Source of the DNA: Ferrigenium kumadai
Lineage (GTDB): Bacteria > Pseudomonadota > Gammaproteobacteria > Burkholderiales > Gallionellaceae
Reading direction: 5' to 3'
Length of the DNA stretch: 64,000 nt
NCBI RefSeq assembly: GCF_018324385.1
Contig: NZ_AP019536.1
Span: 62,001 to 126,000 of the forward strand
Below, one piece after another: positions 9,215 through 18,124 of the stretch (the stretch's first letter is position 1; each line of letters starts with the position of its first letter). Both the position numbers and the translations under genes were made by a program. The notes beneath the pieces were generated by a model. It was not told the origin of the DNA. It saw nothing but the letters and a program-made list of their open reading frames with translations, and made no database searches.

Positions 9215-10495
9215 TTATTCGGCGGGCTGTTTTTGCAGCACGTCCAGATAGAATCTGTGGGTGTTCTTGCCGCTTTGTTTGGCCAGGTACATGGCTTCAT
9301 CGGCTTGTCTGATGAGTTTCTCAAGATTGTCAGCGTTATCAGGGAACATGGAGATGCCGATGCTGCCTCCCACATGGCATCGCTGGCCCTTCAAGTCCAG
9401 GGGTTCCGCCAGCGCGGCGATTATTTTTCTTGCCACCAGCGCAGCGCCTTCGGTCGATTCGACATTATTCAACACAAAGGTGAATTCATCGCCGCCCACC
9501 CGCGCCACCGTATCCGATTCCCGGATGGTGTCCTTCAGTCGCTTGGAAACGGCCTGCAGCAACAAGTCTCCCACATCGTGCCCCAGCGTGTCGTTGACCT
9601 GTTTGAATCCATCCAGATCGAGGAACAGGACCGCGGTCTTGTAGCGGTTGCGCTTGGCCAGGAGCATCGAGTGCTCAAGGCAATTCAGGAACAGCGCCCG
9701 GTTCGGCAGATCGGTCAGATAATCGTAATGCGCCAGGTGCGCAATCTTTTGTTCGGCCAGTTTGCGTTCCGTGATGTCCCGGACGATGCCGACGAAGTAT
9801 TTCTGCCCGCCCAGCACCATCTCCGAGATGGAGACTTCCATGGGAAATTGTTCGCCGTTCTTCCGCACGGCGACCACCTCGCGTCCGCTGACCCCCATGA
9901 TCTTGGTCTCGCCGGTTTGGAGATAACGCCGCATGTGGTCGTCGTGGGCGTTGCGCGTCGGATCGGGCATCAGCGTGTTCACGCGCTTGCCCAATATCTC
10001 CTGCTGCGAATAACCGAAGATCTGTTCGGCGGCGGGATTGAATCCCTGGATCTCCCCGGTTTCATTGATGGTGATGATGCCGTCCATCGCGTTGTGGATG
10101 ATGGCCTGCAGCTGATTCTGGCTTTTTTCGAGCTCGCCCTTGATCTGCTTGAGGTTCGTCACCATCTGCCAGAACAGCATGACCTCGGGGCCGCTGGCCA
10201 CCCTTTTTTCGCCGAATATCCGGCTTGCCTTGTCGGCGATCGAATCGTCATGCGACAAGTTGTACACGATGCAATCCGGGTAGCTCTTGCACGCCTGCAA
10301 AGCCTCGGCGGCATCGGTATAGGTCGGTATGCCGATTTTTTTTGCCAACCGGATTCCGGGTGCGTCCGGGTTCGTATCGGCAATGGCTACAACCCTGACC
10401 AGGCTGTCTTCCAGGAACATTTCGAGCAGGGCCGAGCCTCCGCGTCCGGCGCCGATGATCAGTACGGGGTATCCCGGGCTCCTTTGTTTTGCCAT
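9215..10495 (-). CDS. Rossmann-fold + PAS + GGDEF diguanylate cyclase
   Basis: The 426-residue product starts at 10495, with AAGGAG 9 nt upstream. Residues 1-~125 look like a nucleotide-binding Rossmann domain: VLIIGAGRGGSALLEMF, an acidic VVAIADTNPDAPG, then IPTYTDAAEAL. A PAS domain follows (~140-265: AIIHNAMDGIITINETGEI, FGYSQQEILGKRVN, VGIVRDITERK), then GGDEF (~270-420) with LFLDLDGFKQVNDTLGHDVGD and intact VGGDEF plus the RESD inhibitory site. It should be a cytosolic diguanylate cyclase. The N-terminal dinucleotide-binding-like domain is an unusual input and suggests redox or NAD(P)H sensing, which is inference only. No membrane segment is present. Confidence 0.9.
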   Translation of the reverse strand: MAKQRSPGYPVLIIGAGRGGSALLEMFLEDSLVRVVAIADTNPDAPGIRLAKKIGIPTYTDAAEALQACKSYPDCIVYNLSHDDSIADKASRIFGEKRVASGPEVMLFWQMVTNLKQIKGELEKSQNQLQAIIHNAMDGIITINETGEIQGFNPAAEQIFGYSQQEILGKRVNTLMPDPTRNAHDDHMRRYLQTGETKIMGVSGREVVAVRKNGEQFPMEVSISEMVLGGQKYFVGIVRDITERKLAEQKIAHLAHYDYLTDLPNRALFLNCLEHSMLLAKRNRYKTAVLFLDLDGFKQVNDTLGHDVGDLLLQAVSKRLKDTIRESDTVARVGGDEFTFVLNNVESTEGAALVARKIIAALAEPLDLKGQRCHVGGSIGISMFPDNADNLEKLIRQADEAMYLAKQSGKNTHRFYLDVLQKQPAE

Positions 10496-10601
10496 GTTCA
10501 CGACTCCTTGGTATGGCGAGAGATTCACAGGGGCGATTTTGGCATACCTGGCGAACATTCCCTAGCCTGTTGCATCTATGGCGGAGAGGCTGTTGATTCG
10601 G

Positions 10602-11402
10602 TTACAGAAACTCCTGGGGCAGCCGCTGTGTGATGACTGGCTCGCCCCACAATGCCGACATGATGCGTGAGGCCTGCGCTGCATCGCCGCTGGTCCAGAA
10701 CTGCGCGGCGGCGCCCCCGGGGTCATGCGCGGGCAGTTCGCTCTGGATACGGCGCTGCAGGTGCCGTGCGACCGCCTCTCCGGTATCTATTAGCGTAATG
10801 TTGGCGCCCACCACCTCTCGGATCAGCGGGGCGAGGAAGGGGTAGTGGGTGCAGCCGAGGATCAGGGTATCGGCGCCGCGTGACAGCAGCGGCGCGGTAT
10901 AGCGTTCGACCAGCGCGCGGGTCTCCGGGCCACCGAGGTCGCCGCGCTCGACCTGCTCGACCAGGCCGGGGCAGCCCCGGGTGACGATCTCGACCTCACC
11001 CGCGTATTTCTCCAGCAGGGCGGCGAAGCGGGCGCTTTCCAGCGTGCCGATGGTGGCCAGCACGCCGACCACACCGCTGCGAGTGGCGGCGACGGCGGGT
11101 TTGACGGCCGGCTCCATCGCCACGATGGGGATGCTGAAGCGGCTGCGCAGGGTCGCCGCTGCTGCTGCCGTGGCGGTATTGCAGGCGATGACGATGGCAT
11201 CCGCACCTTGGGAGATTAAAAAGCGGGTCAGTGCGAGCGAGCGCTGTTCGATGTAATCGGGGGATTTGTCGCCGTAGGGCACGTGGCCGGAATCGGCCAC
11301 GTAGATCAGGCGTTCGTTCGGGAGCGTCTGGCGGATATGGTGCAGGACGGAGAGTCCGCCCACACCGGAATCGAAGACGCCGATCGCTCCCGAAGAACGC
11401 AT
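10602..11402 (-). CDS. murI: Glutamate racemase
   Basis: The 266-residue product has both catalytic cysteine motifs, VIACNTATAAA and LGCTHYPFL, plus the N-terminal IGVFDSGVGGLSVL and YVADSGHVPYGDK. It interconverts L- and D-glutamate to supply D-Glu for peptidoglycan (MurD step). It is full length. It starts 6 nt downstream of the ybiT stop on the same strand, so it is probably cotranscribed with ybiT. Confidence 0.96.
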   Translation of the reverse strand: MRSSGAIGVFDSGVGGLSVLHHIRQTLPNERLIYVADSGHVPYGDKSPDYIEQRSLALTRFLISQGADAIVIACNTATAAAAATLRSRFSIPIVAMEPAVKPAVAATRSGVVGVLATIGTLESARFAALLEKYAGEVEIVTRGCPGLVEQVERGDLGGPETRALVERYTAPLLSRGADTLILGCTHYPFLAPLIREVVGANITLIDTGEAVARHLQRRIQSELPAHDPGGAAAQFWTSGDAAQASRIMSALWGEPVITQRLPQEFL

Positions 11403-11408
11403 CGCTGC

Positions 11409-13004
11409 TTAGTCCGCCATCTGGTCGCGCAGGAACTCTTCGTATGTGCCGTGGTAGTCGTTCACGCCCTTGGCCGAGATCTCGATGATGCGCGTGGCCA
11501 GCGAGGAAACGAACTCGCGGTCATGGCTGACGAACACCAGCGTGCCCTTGAATTCCAGCAGCGCGGTGTTGAGCGACTCGATGGATTCCATGTCCATGTG
11601 GTTGGTCGGCTCGTCCATCAGCAGCACGTTGGGGCGTTGCAGCATCAGCTTGCCGAACAGCATGCGGCCCTTCTCTCCGCCGGACAGCACCTTCACGCGT
11701 TTCTTGGCATCGTCGCCGGAGAACAGCAAACGCCCCAGCGTGCCGCGCACCACCTGGTCGTCGTCGTTCGGGCCGCGCCAGTCGGTCATCCACTCGGTCA
11801 TGATCTTGTCCTCGGCGAACTCGTGCGCATGGTCCTGCGCGTAGTAGCCGAGCTTGGCCTTGTCCGCCCACTTGATGGTGCCGGTGTCGGGTTCGAGGTC
11901 GCCCGCGAGGCAGCGCAGCAGCGTGGTCTTGCCGATGCCGTTCGGTCCGATGATGGCGACCTTTTCGCCCGCGTCGATGCGGAAGTTCACGTTGGAGAAC
12001 AGCATGCGGTCGAAGCCCTTGACCATATGCTGTACTTCCACCGCGGTGCGGTGCAGCTTTTCGCGTTCGTCGTATTCGAAGCGGATGAAGGGATACTGGC
12101 GGCTGGAGGGCTTGATGTCCTCGATCTTGATCTTGTCGATCTGGCGCGCGCGCGAGGTGGCTTGCTTGGCCTTGGAGGCGTTGGCCGAAAAGCGTGCCAC
12201 GAAGGCCTTCAGCTCGGCGACCTTTTCTTTCGCCTTGGCATTGTCCGCGGCTTGCTGCTCGCGCGCCTGCGCGGAGGCCATCATGTATTCGTCGTAATTG
12301 CCCGGATAGATGGTGATCTTGCCGTAGTCCAGGTCGGCCATGTGGGTGCACACGCTGTTCAGGAAGTGGCGGTCGTGCGAGATGATGACCATGGTGCAGT
12401 TACGCGCGTTGAGCACGTCTTCCAGCCAGCGGATGGTGTTGATGTCCAGATTGTTGGTCGGTTCGTCCAGCAGCAGGATGTCCGGGTTGGAGAACAGTGC
12501 CTGCGCCAGCAGCACGCGCAGCTTGAAGCCCGGCGCCACTTCGCGCATCGGTCCATTGTGCAGCTCGATGGGAATGCCCACGCCCAGCAGCAGTTCGCCC
12601 GCGCGCGGTTCGGCGGTGTAGCCGTCGTATTCGGCGAATGCGGCCTCCAGGTCGGCGGCGCGCATGTAGTCTTCTTCGGTCGCGTCCGGATTGGCGTAGA
12701 TCGCGTCGCGTTCGGACATCGCTTCCCACATCTCCCCGTGTCCCATCATCACCACATCCAGCACGCGCATGTCCTCATAGGCGAACTGGTCCTGGCGCAG
12801 CTTGCCGAGGCGTTCGCCCTTGTCCAGCATGACCTCGCCCGAGGTCTGCTCCAGGTCGCGCCCGAGGATCTTCATGAAAGTGGATTTGCCGCAGCCGTTC
12901 GCGCCGATCAGGCCGTAGCGGTTGCCGTCGCCGAACTTGACGGAAACGTTTTCAAACAGGGGTTTAGCCCCGAACTGCATGGTGATGTTTGCGGTGGATA
13001 ACAT
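11409..13004 (-). CDS. ybiT: ABC-F family ATPase (YbiT-like)
   Basis: The 531-residue product has two ABC ATPase domains with Walker A motifs GANGCGKST and GPNGIGKTT, signatures before [11 protein letters not shown] and [11 protein letters not shown], and an ABC-F linker rich in Lys/Ala (~residues 240-300). There are no membrane segments, so it is a ribosome-associated ABC-F protein rather than a transporter. The opening [25 protein letters not shown] and the [13 protein letters not shown] block match YbiT more closely than EttA, Uup or YheS. The start at 13004 is taken from homology; longer versions run into the divergent promoter region of the riboswitch operon. The exact translational role is not established from sequence. 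Confidence 0.92.
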   Translation of the reverse strand: MLSTANITMQFGAKPLFENVSVKFGDGNRYGLIGANGCGKSTFMKILGRDLEQTSGEVMLDKGERLGKLRQDQFAYEDMRVLDVVMMGHGEMWEAMSERDAIYANPDATEEDYMRAADLEAAFAEYDGYTAEPRAGELLLGVGIPIELHNGPMREVAPGFKLRVLLAQALFSNPDILLLDEPTNNLDINTIRWLEDVLNARNCTMVIISHDRHFLNSVCTHMADLDYGKITIYPGNYDEYMMASAQAREQQAADNAKAKEKVAELKAFVARFSANASKAKQATSRARQIDKIKIEDIKPSSRQYPFIRFEYDEREKLHRTAVEVQHMVKGFDRMLFSNVNFRIDAGEKVAIIGPNGIGKTTLLRCLAGDLEPDTGTIKWADKAKLGYYAQDHAHEFAEDKIMTEWMTDWRGPNDDDQVVRGTLGRLLFSGDDAKKRVKVLSGGEKGRMLFGKLMLQRPNVLLMDEPTNHMDMESIESLNTALLEFKGTLVFVSHDREFVSSLATRIIEISAKGVNDYHGTYEEFLRDQMAD

Positions 13005-13090
13005 GGTGTGCCTTACAAAATAAGGCGCGCATTCTACCACCAGCCCATCTTGCCGACTAAGAGAAGGCCTGTCTGGGTTAGCCAAACTGT

Positions 13091-13120
13091 TTGACGCGTA
13101 TGAAGAAATTCCGTTACAGT
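13091..13120 (+). promoter_or_regulatory. Candidate sigma-70 promoter for the first c-di-GMP riboswitch transcript
   Basis: TTGACG (13091-13096) and TACAGT (13115-13120) are 18 nt apart. The predicted start site near 13127 is about 24 nt before the aptamer P1 stem, a sensible distance. Confidence 0.45.
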
Positions 13121-13150
13121 GCGCCCGCAATCGTTGGTTTTAATATCAAC

Positions 13151-13252
13151 ACCTGCAAGGGCAAACCCGCTGAAAGACGGGGGCGCAAAGCTTCCGGGCT
13201 AAGGGACGGGTTCCTATTCGACAACAGTCGAGTGCCAGCGGGGTCGCCAGGT
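13151..13252 (+). promoter_or_regulatory. c-di-GMP-I (GEMM-I) riboswitch aptamer 1
   Basis: The segment reproduces the GEMM-I core: AGGGCAAACC, a stem capped by a GAAA tetraloop (13172-13175), GCGCAAAGCTTCCGG followed by GCTAAGGG, and the receptor-side AGCGGGGTCGCC. P1 is ACCTG (13151-13155) paired with CAGGT (13248-13252). It precedes the start codon at 13342 by about 90 nt. AGCGGGG (13237-13243) is complementary to CCCCGCT (13289-13295) downstream, which could form the alternative fold. No clear terminator T-run is seen, so the mode (translation or transcription) is open. It should sense c-di-GMP, made by the GGDEF proteins encoded nearby. Confidence 0.93.
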
Positions 13253-13341
13253 CACCCAGCTTCCATCGCGGTATCTTCCCCAGTTTTTCCCCGCTCCCGG
13301 CTTAAGGGCCGCTTGAATACGCACGATTAAAAGGGTTCAAC

Positions 13342-14031
13342 ATGAATCAGGAAGACATCGATTTCTCCGACTTTATCGCTTCGTCGATACACGACATGAA
13401 GAACTCCCTGAATATCCAGATCGGATTTCTTGAGGAATTGATGGGCGAATGCCGGAACAAGGTCGACGGGTCGATGCTGGGCCAGCTCGGACACACGATC
13501 TACGAGGCCAACCGGATGAACGTGAACCTGATCCAGATCCTGAGCCTCTACAAGCTGGGGAAATCCATCTATCCGATGGATATCGCGGAGCAATCGGTCA
13601 AGGAAGTGCTGGATGAGGTGGTGCTGCAGAACCAGTCCATCATGGGCTTCAAGGGGATAACCGTCTCGGTGGCGTGCGACGAGGATTGCTACTGGTATTT
13701 CGACCGGGATCTGGTGACCGGCGTCCTGGTCAACGCGCTCAACAATGCCTACAACTACACCACCGACAAGATTCGCGTCGTGGCACAAGTCCGCGACGGT
13801 ATGCTGGAAATGCGCGTGGAAGACAACGGCAGGGGCTACCCGAAAAGCCTGTTGCAGGAGAACGTCGCGTCGAACAAGGGCGTCAGTTTTTCCAGCGGCA
13901 GCACCGGCTTGGGTTTCTATTTCTCTTCACGGGTGGCCGGGATGCACAAGAATGGCGGGAAGCAGGGAGCGCTGTCCATCGAGAACGGGGGCGCCTACGG
14001 CGGCGGATGCTTCGTGCTGACGCTGCCATAG
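13342..14031 (+). CDS. Small cytosolic histidine kinase without sensor domain
   Basis: The 229-residue product is little more than a kinase core. It has an H-box-like SSIHDMKNSLN (candidate His17), a helical dimerisation stretch, N-box VLVNALNNAYNY, G1 VEDNGRGYP and G2 GSTGLGFYFSS. It has no transmembrane or PAS/HAMP input. It sits behind a c-di-GMP-I riboswitch and 30 nt before a REC-TPR gene, its probable phosphorylation partner. Sensor-less kinases of this kind usually take input through a partner protein or their own expression level; here expression may be set by c-di-GMP. AAAAGGG before the ATG is a modest ribosome-binding site. Confidence 0.85.
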   Translation: MNQEDIDFSDFIASSIHDMKNSLNIQIGFLEELMGECRNKVDGSMLGQLGHTIYEANRMNVNLIQILSLYKLGKSIYPMDIAEQSVKEVLDEVVLQNQSIMGFKGITVSVACDEDCYWYFDRDLVTGVLVNALNNAYNYTTDKIRVVAQVRDGMLEMRVEDNGRGYPKSLLQENVASNKGVSFSSGSTGLGFYFSSRVAGMHKNGGKQGALSIENGGAYGGGCFVLTLP

Positions 14032-14061
14032 CTCCACTCCTCACATATTTACGAAAGAAAC

Positions 14062-15675
14062 ATGGCAATTTTATTGAAACAGGCGACCGCGCTGGTCATC
14101 GACGATTTCCAGAGCATGCGCTCCATGCTGGTGGGTTTCCTCAAGGCGATGGAAGTGGCCAGCATAGACAGTGCCGCGCATGCGAAAGAAGCCCTCGGGC
14201 TGCTGGCGACGAAAAAATACGACATCGTGATCTGCGACTACAGCCTCGGGCAGGGGCAAAACGGGCAGCAGATCCTGGAAGAGGCCAAGCACAAGAACTA
14301 CATCGGTTATTCCACCATCTGGGTGATGGTCACCGCGGAAAAGACCATGGACATGTTCATGGGCGCGGCGGAAACCAGGCCCGACGACTACCTGCTGAAG
14401 CCGATCACCGAGGCCATGCTCGAAGCGCGGCTCAACAAGCTGATCGAAAAGAAGCGCTCGCTTGAGCCTGTCGAAAAGGCCGTCAAATCGAAGGACTACC
14501 AGCGCGCGATCGCCTTGTGCGACGAACTGCTCAAGAAACACACGACAGGCACCCAGGAGATCCAGCGCATCAAGAGCGATCTGCTGATCACGACCGGGGA
14601 TTTCTCCGCCGCCAAGGCCTACTTCGAGAGCATCCTCGCCGTGCGCAGCATGCCCTGGGCGAAGACCGGCTTGGGCAAGGTACATTTCCTGGCCAAGGAT
14701 TTCGCCCGGGCCAAGGAAATATTCCAGGAGGTGCTCGAGGAGAACAAGATGTACCTCGAAGCCGCGGACTGGCTATCGAAGACCCTCGATGCCATGGGGG
14801 ACCTGGAGCAGGCGCAGAATGTGCTGTCCAAGGCCATGGAGCTTTCCCCCAATGCGGTCGCCCGGCAAAAGAACCTGGCGGATGCGGCATACAAGAACGG
14901 TGATCTCGATCTGGCGCAGGCCTCGTACGAAAAGGCGATCAAGATCGGCCAGTATTCGGTATACAAGAGCTCGAGCACCTACGCGGGACTGGCCAAGGTG
15001 CTGACCGCAAAGGATGATCCAGAAGAGGCGTTGAAGGTGCTGGATCGCACGCGGGAAGAATTCAAGGGCGATCCCGAGGCCGCACTGCAAACAGCGGTGA
15101 TCGAGGGCATGGCCTACCAGAAGATGGGGGATCCGGAAAGGGCTGGGGAGGCGCTTGCGGCGGCAGAGGAACTGATGCGCAGTCAGCCTGCAGGTGTCAG
15201 CGCGGCCACCACGATGGACATGGCGAACGCCCTGTTCAAGCTCGGGAAGAAAGACGAGGCCTGCAGCCTGCTCGAGAACGTGGTCAAGAACAACCATGAG
15301 AACGCCGGCATCATCAAGATGGTCGCGGCCGCATTCGAGGATGCGGGCATGGGCGAGGAAGGCGGCGAGCTGATCAGGAAATCCTCTCAGGAAGTCGTCA
15401 ATATCAACAACCAGGGCGTGATCCTTGCGAACGAAGGGAAGTTCGAGGAAGGCATCAAGCTCATGCGCCAGGCGCTGCAGAACCTTCCGAACAACGACCT
15501 CATGCTCACGAACCTGTGCGGCATGATGATCGGGCTGATGTCGAAGAAGGGCAAGGATGACAGCCTGATATTCGAGGCCAGGGAGCTGCTCGAGCGGGTG
15601 CAGAAGATCAATCCGTCCAACAAGAAATACAGTGCTTACATGAGCATCCTGAACAAGCTGGCCCCGCCGGCTTGA
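14062..15675 (+). CDS. Response regulator with REC domain and TPR repeats
   Basis: The 537-residue product begins with a receiver domain (residues ~8-130): acidic pair IDD, phospho-acceptor Asp59 in DIVICDYSLG, Thr in VMVTAEKTMD and Lys in YLLKPI. The remaining ~400 residues are tandem TPR-like helices (for example AKAYFESILAVRSMPWAKTGLGKVHFLA, then DFARAKEIFQEVLEENKMYLEAADWLSKTL). There is no DNA-binding or enzymatic output domain, so output is likely protein-protein contact through the TPR array. It is paired with the kinase gene just upstream under the first c-di-GMP riboswitch. The next gene is motB, which has its own c-di-GMP aptamer. The target is unknown. Confidence 0.88.
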   Translation: MAILLKQATALVIDDFQSMRSMLVGFLKAMEVASIDSAAHAKEALGLLATKKYDIVICDYSLGQGQNGQQILEEAKHKNYIGYSTIWVMVTAEKTMDMFMGAAETRPDDYLLKPITEAMLEARLNKLIEKKRSLEPVEKAVKSKDYQRAIALCDELLKKHTTGTQEIQRIKSDLLITTGDFSAAKAYFESILAVRSMPWAKTGLGKVHFLAKDFARAKEIFQEVLEENKMYLEAADWLSKTLDAMGDLEQAQNVLSKAMELSPNAVARQKNLADAAYKNGDLDLAQASYEKAIKIGQYSVYKSSSTYAGLAKVLTAKDDPEEALKVLDRTREEFKGDPEAALQTAVIEGMAYQKMGDPERAGEALAAAEELMRSQPAGVSAATTMDMANALFKLGKKDEACSLLENVVKNNHENAGIIKMVAAAFEDAGMGEEGGELIRKSSQEVVNINNQGVILANEGKFEEGIKLMRQALQNLPNNDLMLTNLCGMMIGLMSKKGKDDSLIFEARELLERVQKINPSNKKYSAYMSILNKLAPPA

Positions 15676-15748
15676 CGCAGATATAGAGTTATTAAAGCAG
15701 TAGAGTGCAATCGTTGAGTCAAAGGGGCGCGCGCTCCAGGGCTCAGCG

Positions 15749-15832
15749 CCTGCAAGGGCAAACCCGTCGAAAGGCGGGGACGCAAAGCTTCCGGGCTAAG
15801 GGAATTTCCTATTCGCCAGCGGGGCCGCCAGT
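15749..15832 (+). promoter_or_regulatory. c-di-GMP-I (GEMM-I) riboswitch aptamer 2
   Basis: A second GEMM-I core closely matches the first: CCTGCAAGGGCAAACCCG, a stem with GAAA tetraloop (15769-15772), GACGCAAAGCTTCCGG followed by GCTAAGGG, and receptor-side CCAGCGGGGCCGCCAG. P1 is short (CTG 15750-15752 with CAG 15829-15831). The motB start is 61 nt downstream. ATTCC/GGAAT (15842-15846, 15861-15865) could form a small downstream hairpin, but no clear terminator is present. Confidence 0.92.
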
Positions 15833-15893
15833 TGATCAAGCATTCCATCCTCGGGCGTCCGGAATCTTTGCATAACTTCAACCGCAAGGTGTT

Positions 15894-16790
15894 ATGGCAA
15901 TTTCGCGCACCACTAAAAGCAAGCCGCTCAAGCGCCCGGTCATCGTCAAGAGGATACGGCGGAGGGTGCGTGCCCGGCAGCACGGCGCATGGAAGATAGC
16001 CTATGCGGACTTCGTGACGGCACTGTTGGCGTTCTTCCTGCTGATGTGGCTGACGTCTTCGGTGCCGGCCTCCGAGCTGAAAGGCGTTTCCGACTATTTC
16101 AAAACGCCCCTGTCCCTGGTGTTGAGCGAGGGACAGAACAACAAGACCAATCGCAGCGTGATCATCGGCGGTGAGGGCCCGAATCCGATGATGAAGACCG
16201 GGATGGTCAGGGACGGCGATATTCCCGCGCCCGACCAGAGGGTCGATCCGCAGGTCGCCAGGAAAGCGCTGCACCGCGAGGAGTTGCAGCGGCTCGAATT
16301 GCTGAAACGCCAGCTCGAGCAGGCCATCGAGGCCGATCTGCAATTGAGCCAATACAAGAACCAACTGCTGATCGACCTGACCACCGAAGGCCTGCGCGTC
16401 CAGATTGTCGACGAGCAGAACCGCCCGATGTTCGAGAAGGGCAGCGCCGTCCTCCAGCCGTATACCACGGAGATCCTGCATGCGATCGGCAAGATCCTGA
16501 ACGAGGTGCCCAACAAGATCGGCCTGTCAGGCCACACCGATGCCACGCCCTACCAGGGCGGCAGCAAGGGCTACAGCAACTGGGAGCTTTCTGCGGACCG
16601 GGCCAACGCCTCGCGCCGTGAGCTGGTGCTGGGCGGGATGGATCAGGCCAAGATATTGCGGGTCGTCGGCCTGTCCGACTCGGCTCTGTTCAATCCGGAT
16701 GACCCGTACGATGCGAAAAACCGGCGCATCAGCATCATCGTCATGAATCGGGAGGCGGAGGAGGCGGCAAGCACCGACGGCGGACAATAG
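15894..16790 (+). CDS. motB: Flagellar motor stator protein MotB (orphan)
   Basis: The 298-residue product has a basic cytoplasmic N-terminus, then the MotB-type single membrane segment AWKIAYADFVTALLAFFLLMW with the proton-binding Asp39. A periplasmic linker follows, then an OmpA-like peptidoglycan-binding domain with LSGHTDATPY and ADRANASRRELV. MotB normally pairs with MotA in the H+-driven stator, yet no motA is present in the window. The gene stands directly behind a c-di-GMP-I riboswitch, so stator supply may be set by c-di-GMP. A non-flagellar OmpA-like role is possible but the plug/membrane motif argues for MotB. Confidence 0.9.
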   Translation: MAISRTTKSKPLKRPVIVKRIRRRVRARQHGAWKIAYADFVTALLAFFLLMWLTSSVPASELKGVSDYFKTPLSLVLSEGQNNKTNRSVIIGGEGPNPMMKTGMVRDGDIPAPDQRVDPQVARKALHREELQRLELLKRQLEQAIEADLQLSQYKNQLLIDLTTEGLRVQIVDEQNRPMFEKGSAVLQPYTTEILHAIGKILNEVPNKIGLSGHTDATPYQGGSKGYSNWELSADRANASRRELVLGGMDQAKILRVVGLSDSALFNPDDPYDAKNRRISIIVMNREAEEAASTDGGQ

Positions 16791-16855
16791 CCGCAGTTCA
16801 TCTCCGCTCGGCCTATCGGCTAGAATGCTTACTTCCTACTTTGTAAGCACGCCAC

Positions 16856-18124
16856 ATGGTTCCTCATCTCACCACCGCACTCACCGGCCCCCTGCGCGAT
16901 CTGGAATGCACTTTCCTCAACGCGCAGCCGGTCATCGAACACTGGTTCCGGACCAAGTGGCTTGAGCACACGCCGCCGTTCTATGCCTCGGTGGATCTGC
17001 GCAACAGCGGCTTCAAGCTCGCGCCCGTGGACACCAACCTGTTTCCCGGTGGCTTCAACAACCTGAATCCCGATTTCCTGCCGCTGTGCGTGCTGGCGAT
17101 GCAGAGCGCGGTGGAGAAGATCTGCCCGGAAGCGCGCGGCGTGCTGCTGATCCCCGAGAATCACACGCGCAACCAGTTCTACCTGCAGAACGTCGCTCAG
17201 CTCGTCACCATCATCAAACAGGCCGGCATGCGCGTGCGCGTCGGCAGCCTGTTGCCGGAGATCACGCAGGCGACGGAGATCGCCCTGCCCAATGGCGGCT
17301 CGCTGACGCTGGAGCCCTTGGTGCGCATCGGCAACCGCCTGACGGTGGAAGGCTTCGACCCCTGCGTGGTGCTGCTCAACAACGACCTGTCGGCCGGCGT
17401 GCCGCCCATCCTGCAGAACCTCGAGCAATCGGTATTCCCGCCTCTGTCGGCGGGCTGGTATGCGCGGCGCAAGTCCAGCCACTTCGCGGCCTACGATCGT
17501 GTGGCCAACGAATTCGCCGCCCTGCTCGGCATCGACCCGTGGCTCATCAATCCCTATCACGCGGTCTGCCACCAGATCAATTTCCAGGAACGGGTGGGCG
17601 AGGAGTGCCTCGCCGCGCAGGTAGACGGAGTGCTGCAGAAGATGCGCGCGAAATATGCGGAGTACGGCGTGAAGCACGATCCCTTCATCATCGCCAAGGC
17701 CGATGCGGGCACCTACGGCATGGGCATCATGACGGTGAAGGACGCCAGCGAGATCACCGGCCTGAACCGCCGGCAGCGCAACAAGATGGCCGTGATCAAG
17801 GAAGGCCTGCAGGTGCACGACGTACTGGTGCAGGAGGGCGTGTACACCTTCGAGCACATCAACGACGCCGTGGCCGAACCGGTGGTGTACATGATCGACC
17901 GCTACGTGGTCGGTGGCTTCTACCGCGTGCACACCGGCCGCGGTGTGGACGAGAACCTCAATGCGCCGGGGATGTCCTTCGAGCCGCTGGCGTTCGAGAC
18001 CTGCTGTACCCTGCCTAATCCCGCCTGCAACCCGGACGACATGCCTAACCGCTTCTACGCCTACGGCGTGGTGGCGCGCCTCGCATTGCTGGCCGCGTCG
18101 CTGGAGCTGGAGCAAACCGAGTGA
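16856..18124 (+). CDS. gshA: Glutamate--cysteine ligase (proteobacterial GshA type)
   Basis: The 422-residue product matches the short beta/gamma-proteobacterial glutamate-cysteine ligase class, with KLAPVDTNLFPGGFNNL, PENHTRNQFY and the ATP-site-like IAKADAGTYGMGIM. It is not the E. coli GshA fold class. It makes gamma-glutamylcysteine, the first step of glutathione synthesis. No gshB is seen in the window. The stop TGA overlaps the ATG of apbE (TGATG at 18122-18126). Confidence 0.93.
   Translation: MVPHLTTALTGPLRDLECTFLNAQPVIEHWFRTKWLEHTPPFYASVDLRNSGFKLAPVDTNLFPGGFNNLNPDFLPLCVLAMQSAVEKICPEARGVLLIPENHTRNQFYLQNVAQLVTIIKQAGMRVRVGSLLPEITQATEIALPNGGSLTLEPLVRIGNRLTVEGFDPCVVLLNNDLSAGVPPILQNLEQSVFPPLSAGWYARRKSSHFAAYDRVANEFAALLGIDPWLINPYHAVCHQINFQERVGEECLAAQVDGVLQKMRAKYAEYGVKHDPFIIAKADAGTYGMGIMTVKDASEITGLNRRQRNKMAVIKEGLQVHDVLVQEGVYTFEHINDAVAEPVVYMIDRYVVGGFYRVHTGRGVDENLNAPGMSFEPLAFETCCTLPNPACNPDDMPNRFYAYGVVARLALLAASLELEQTE

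Noticed and set aside
15678..15748. Flagellar sigma-28 promoter ahead of the motB riboswitch
   Set aside because: TAAAGC is present but no GCCGATAA-like -10 at 15 nt; too weak to call.
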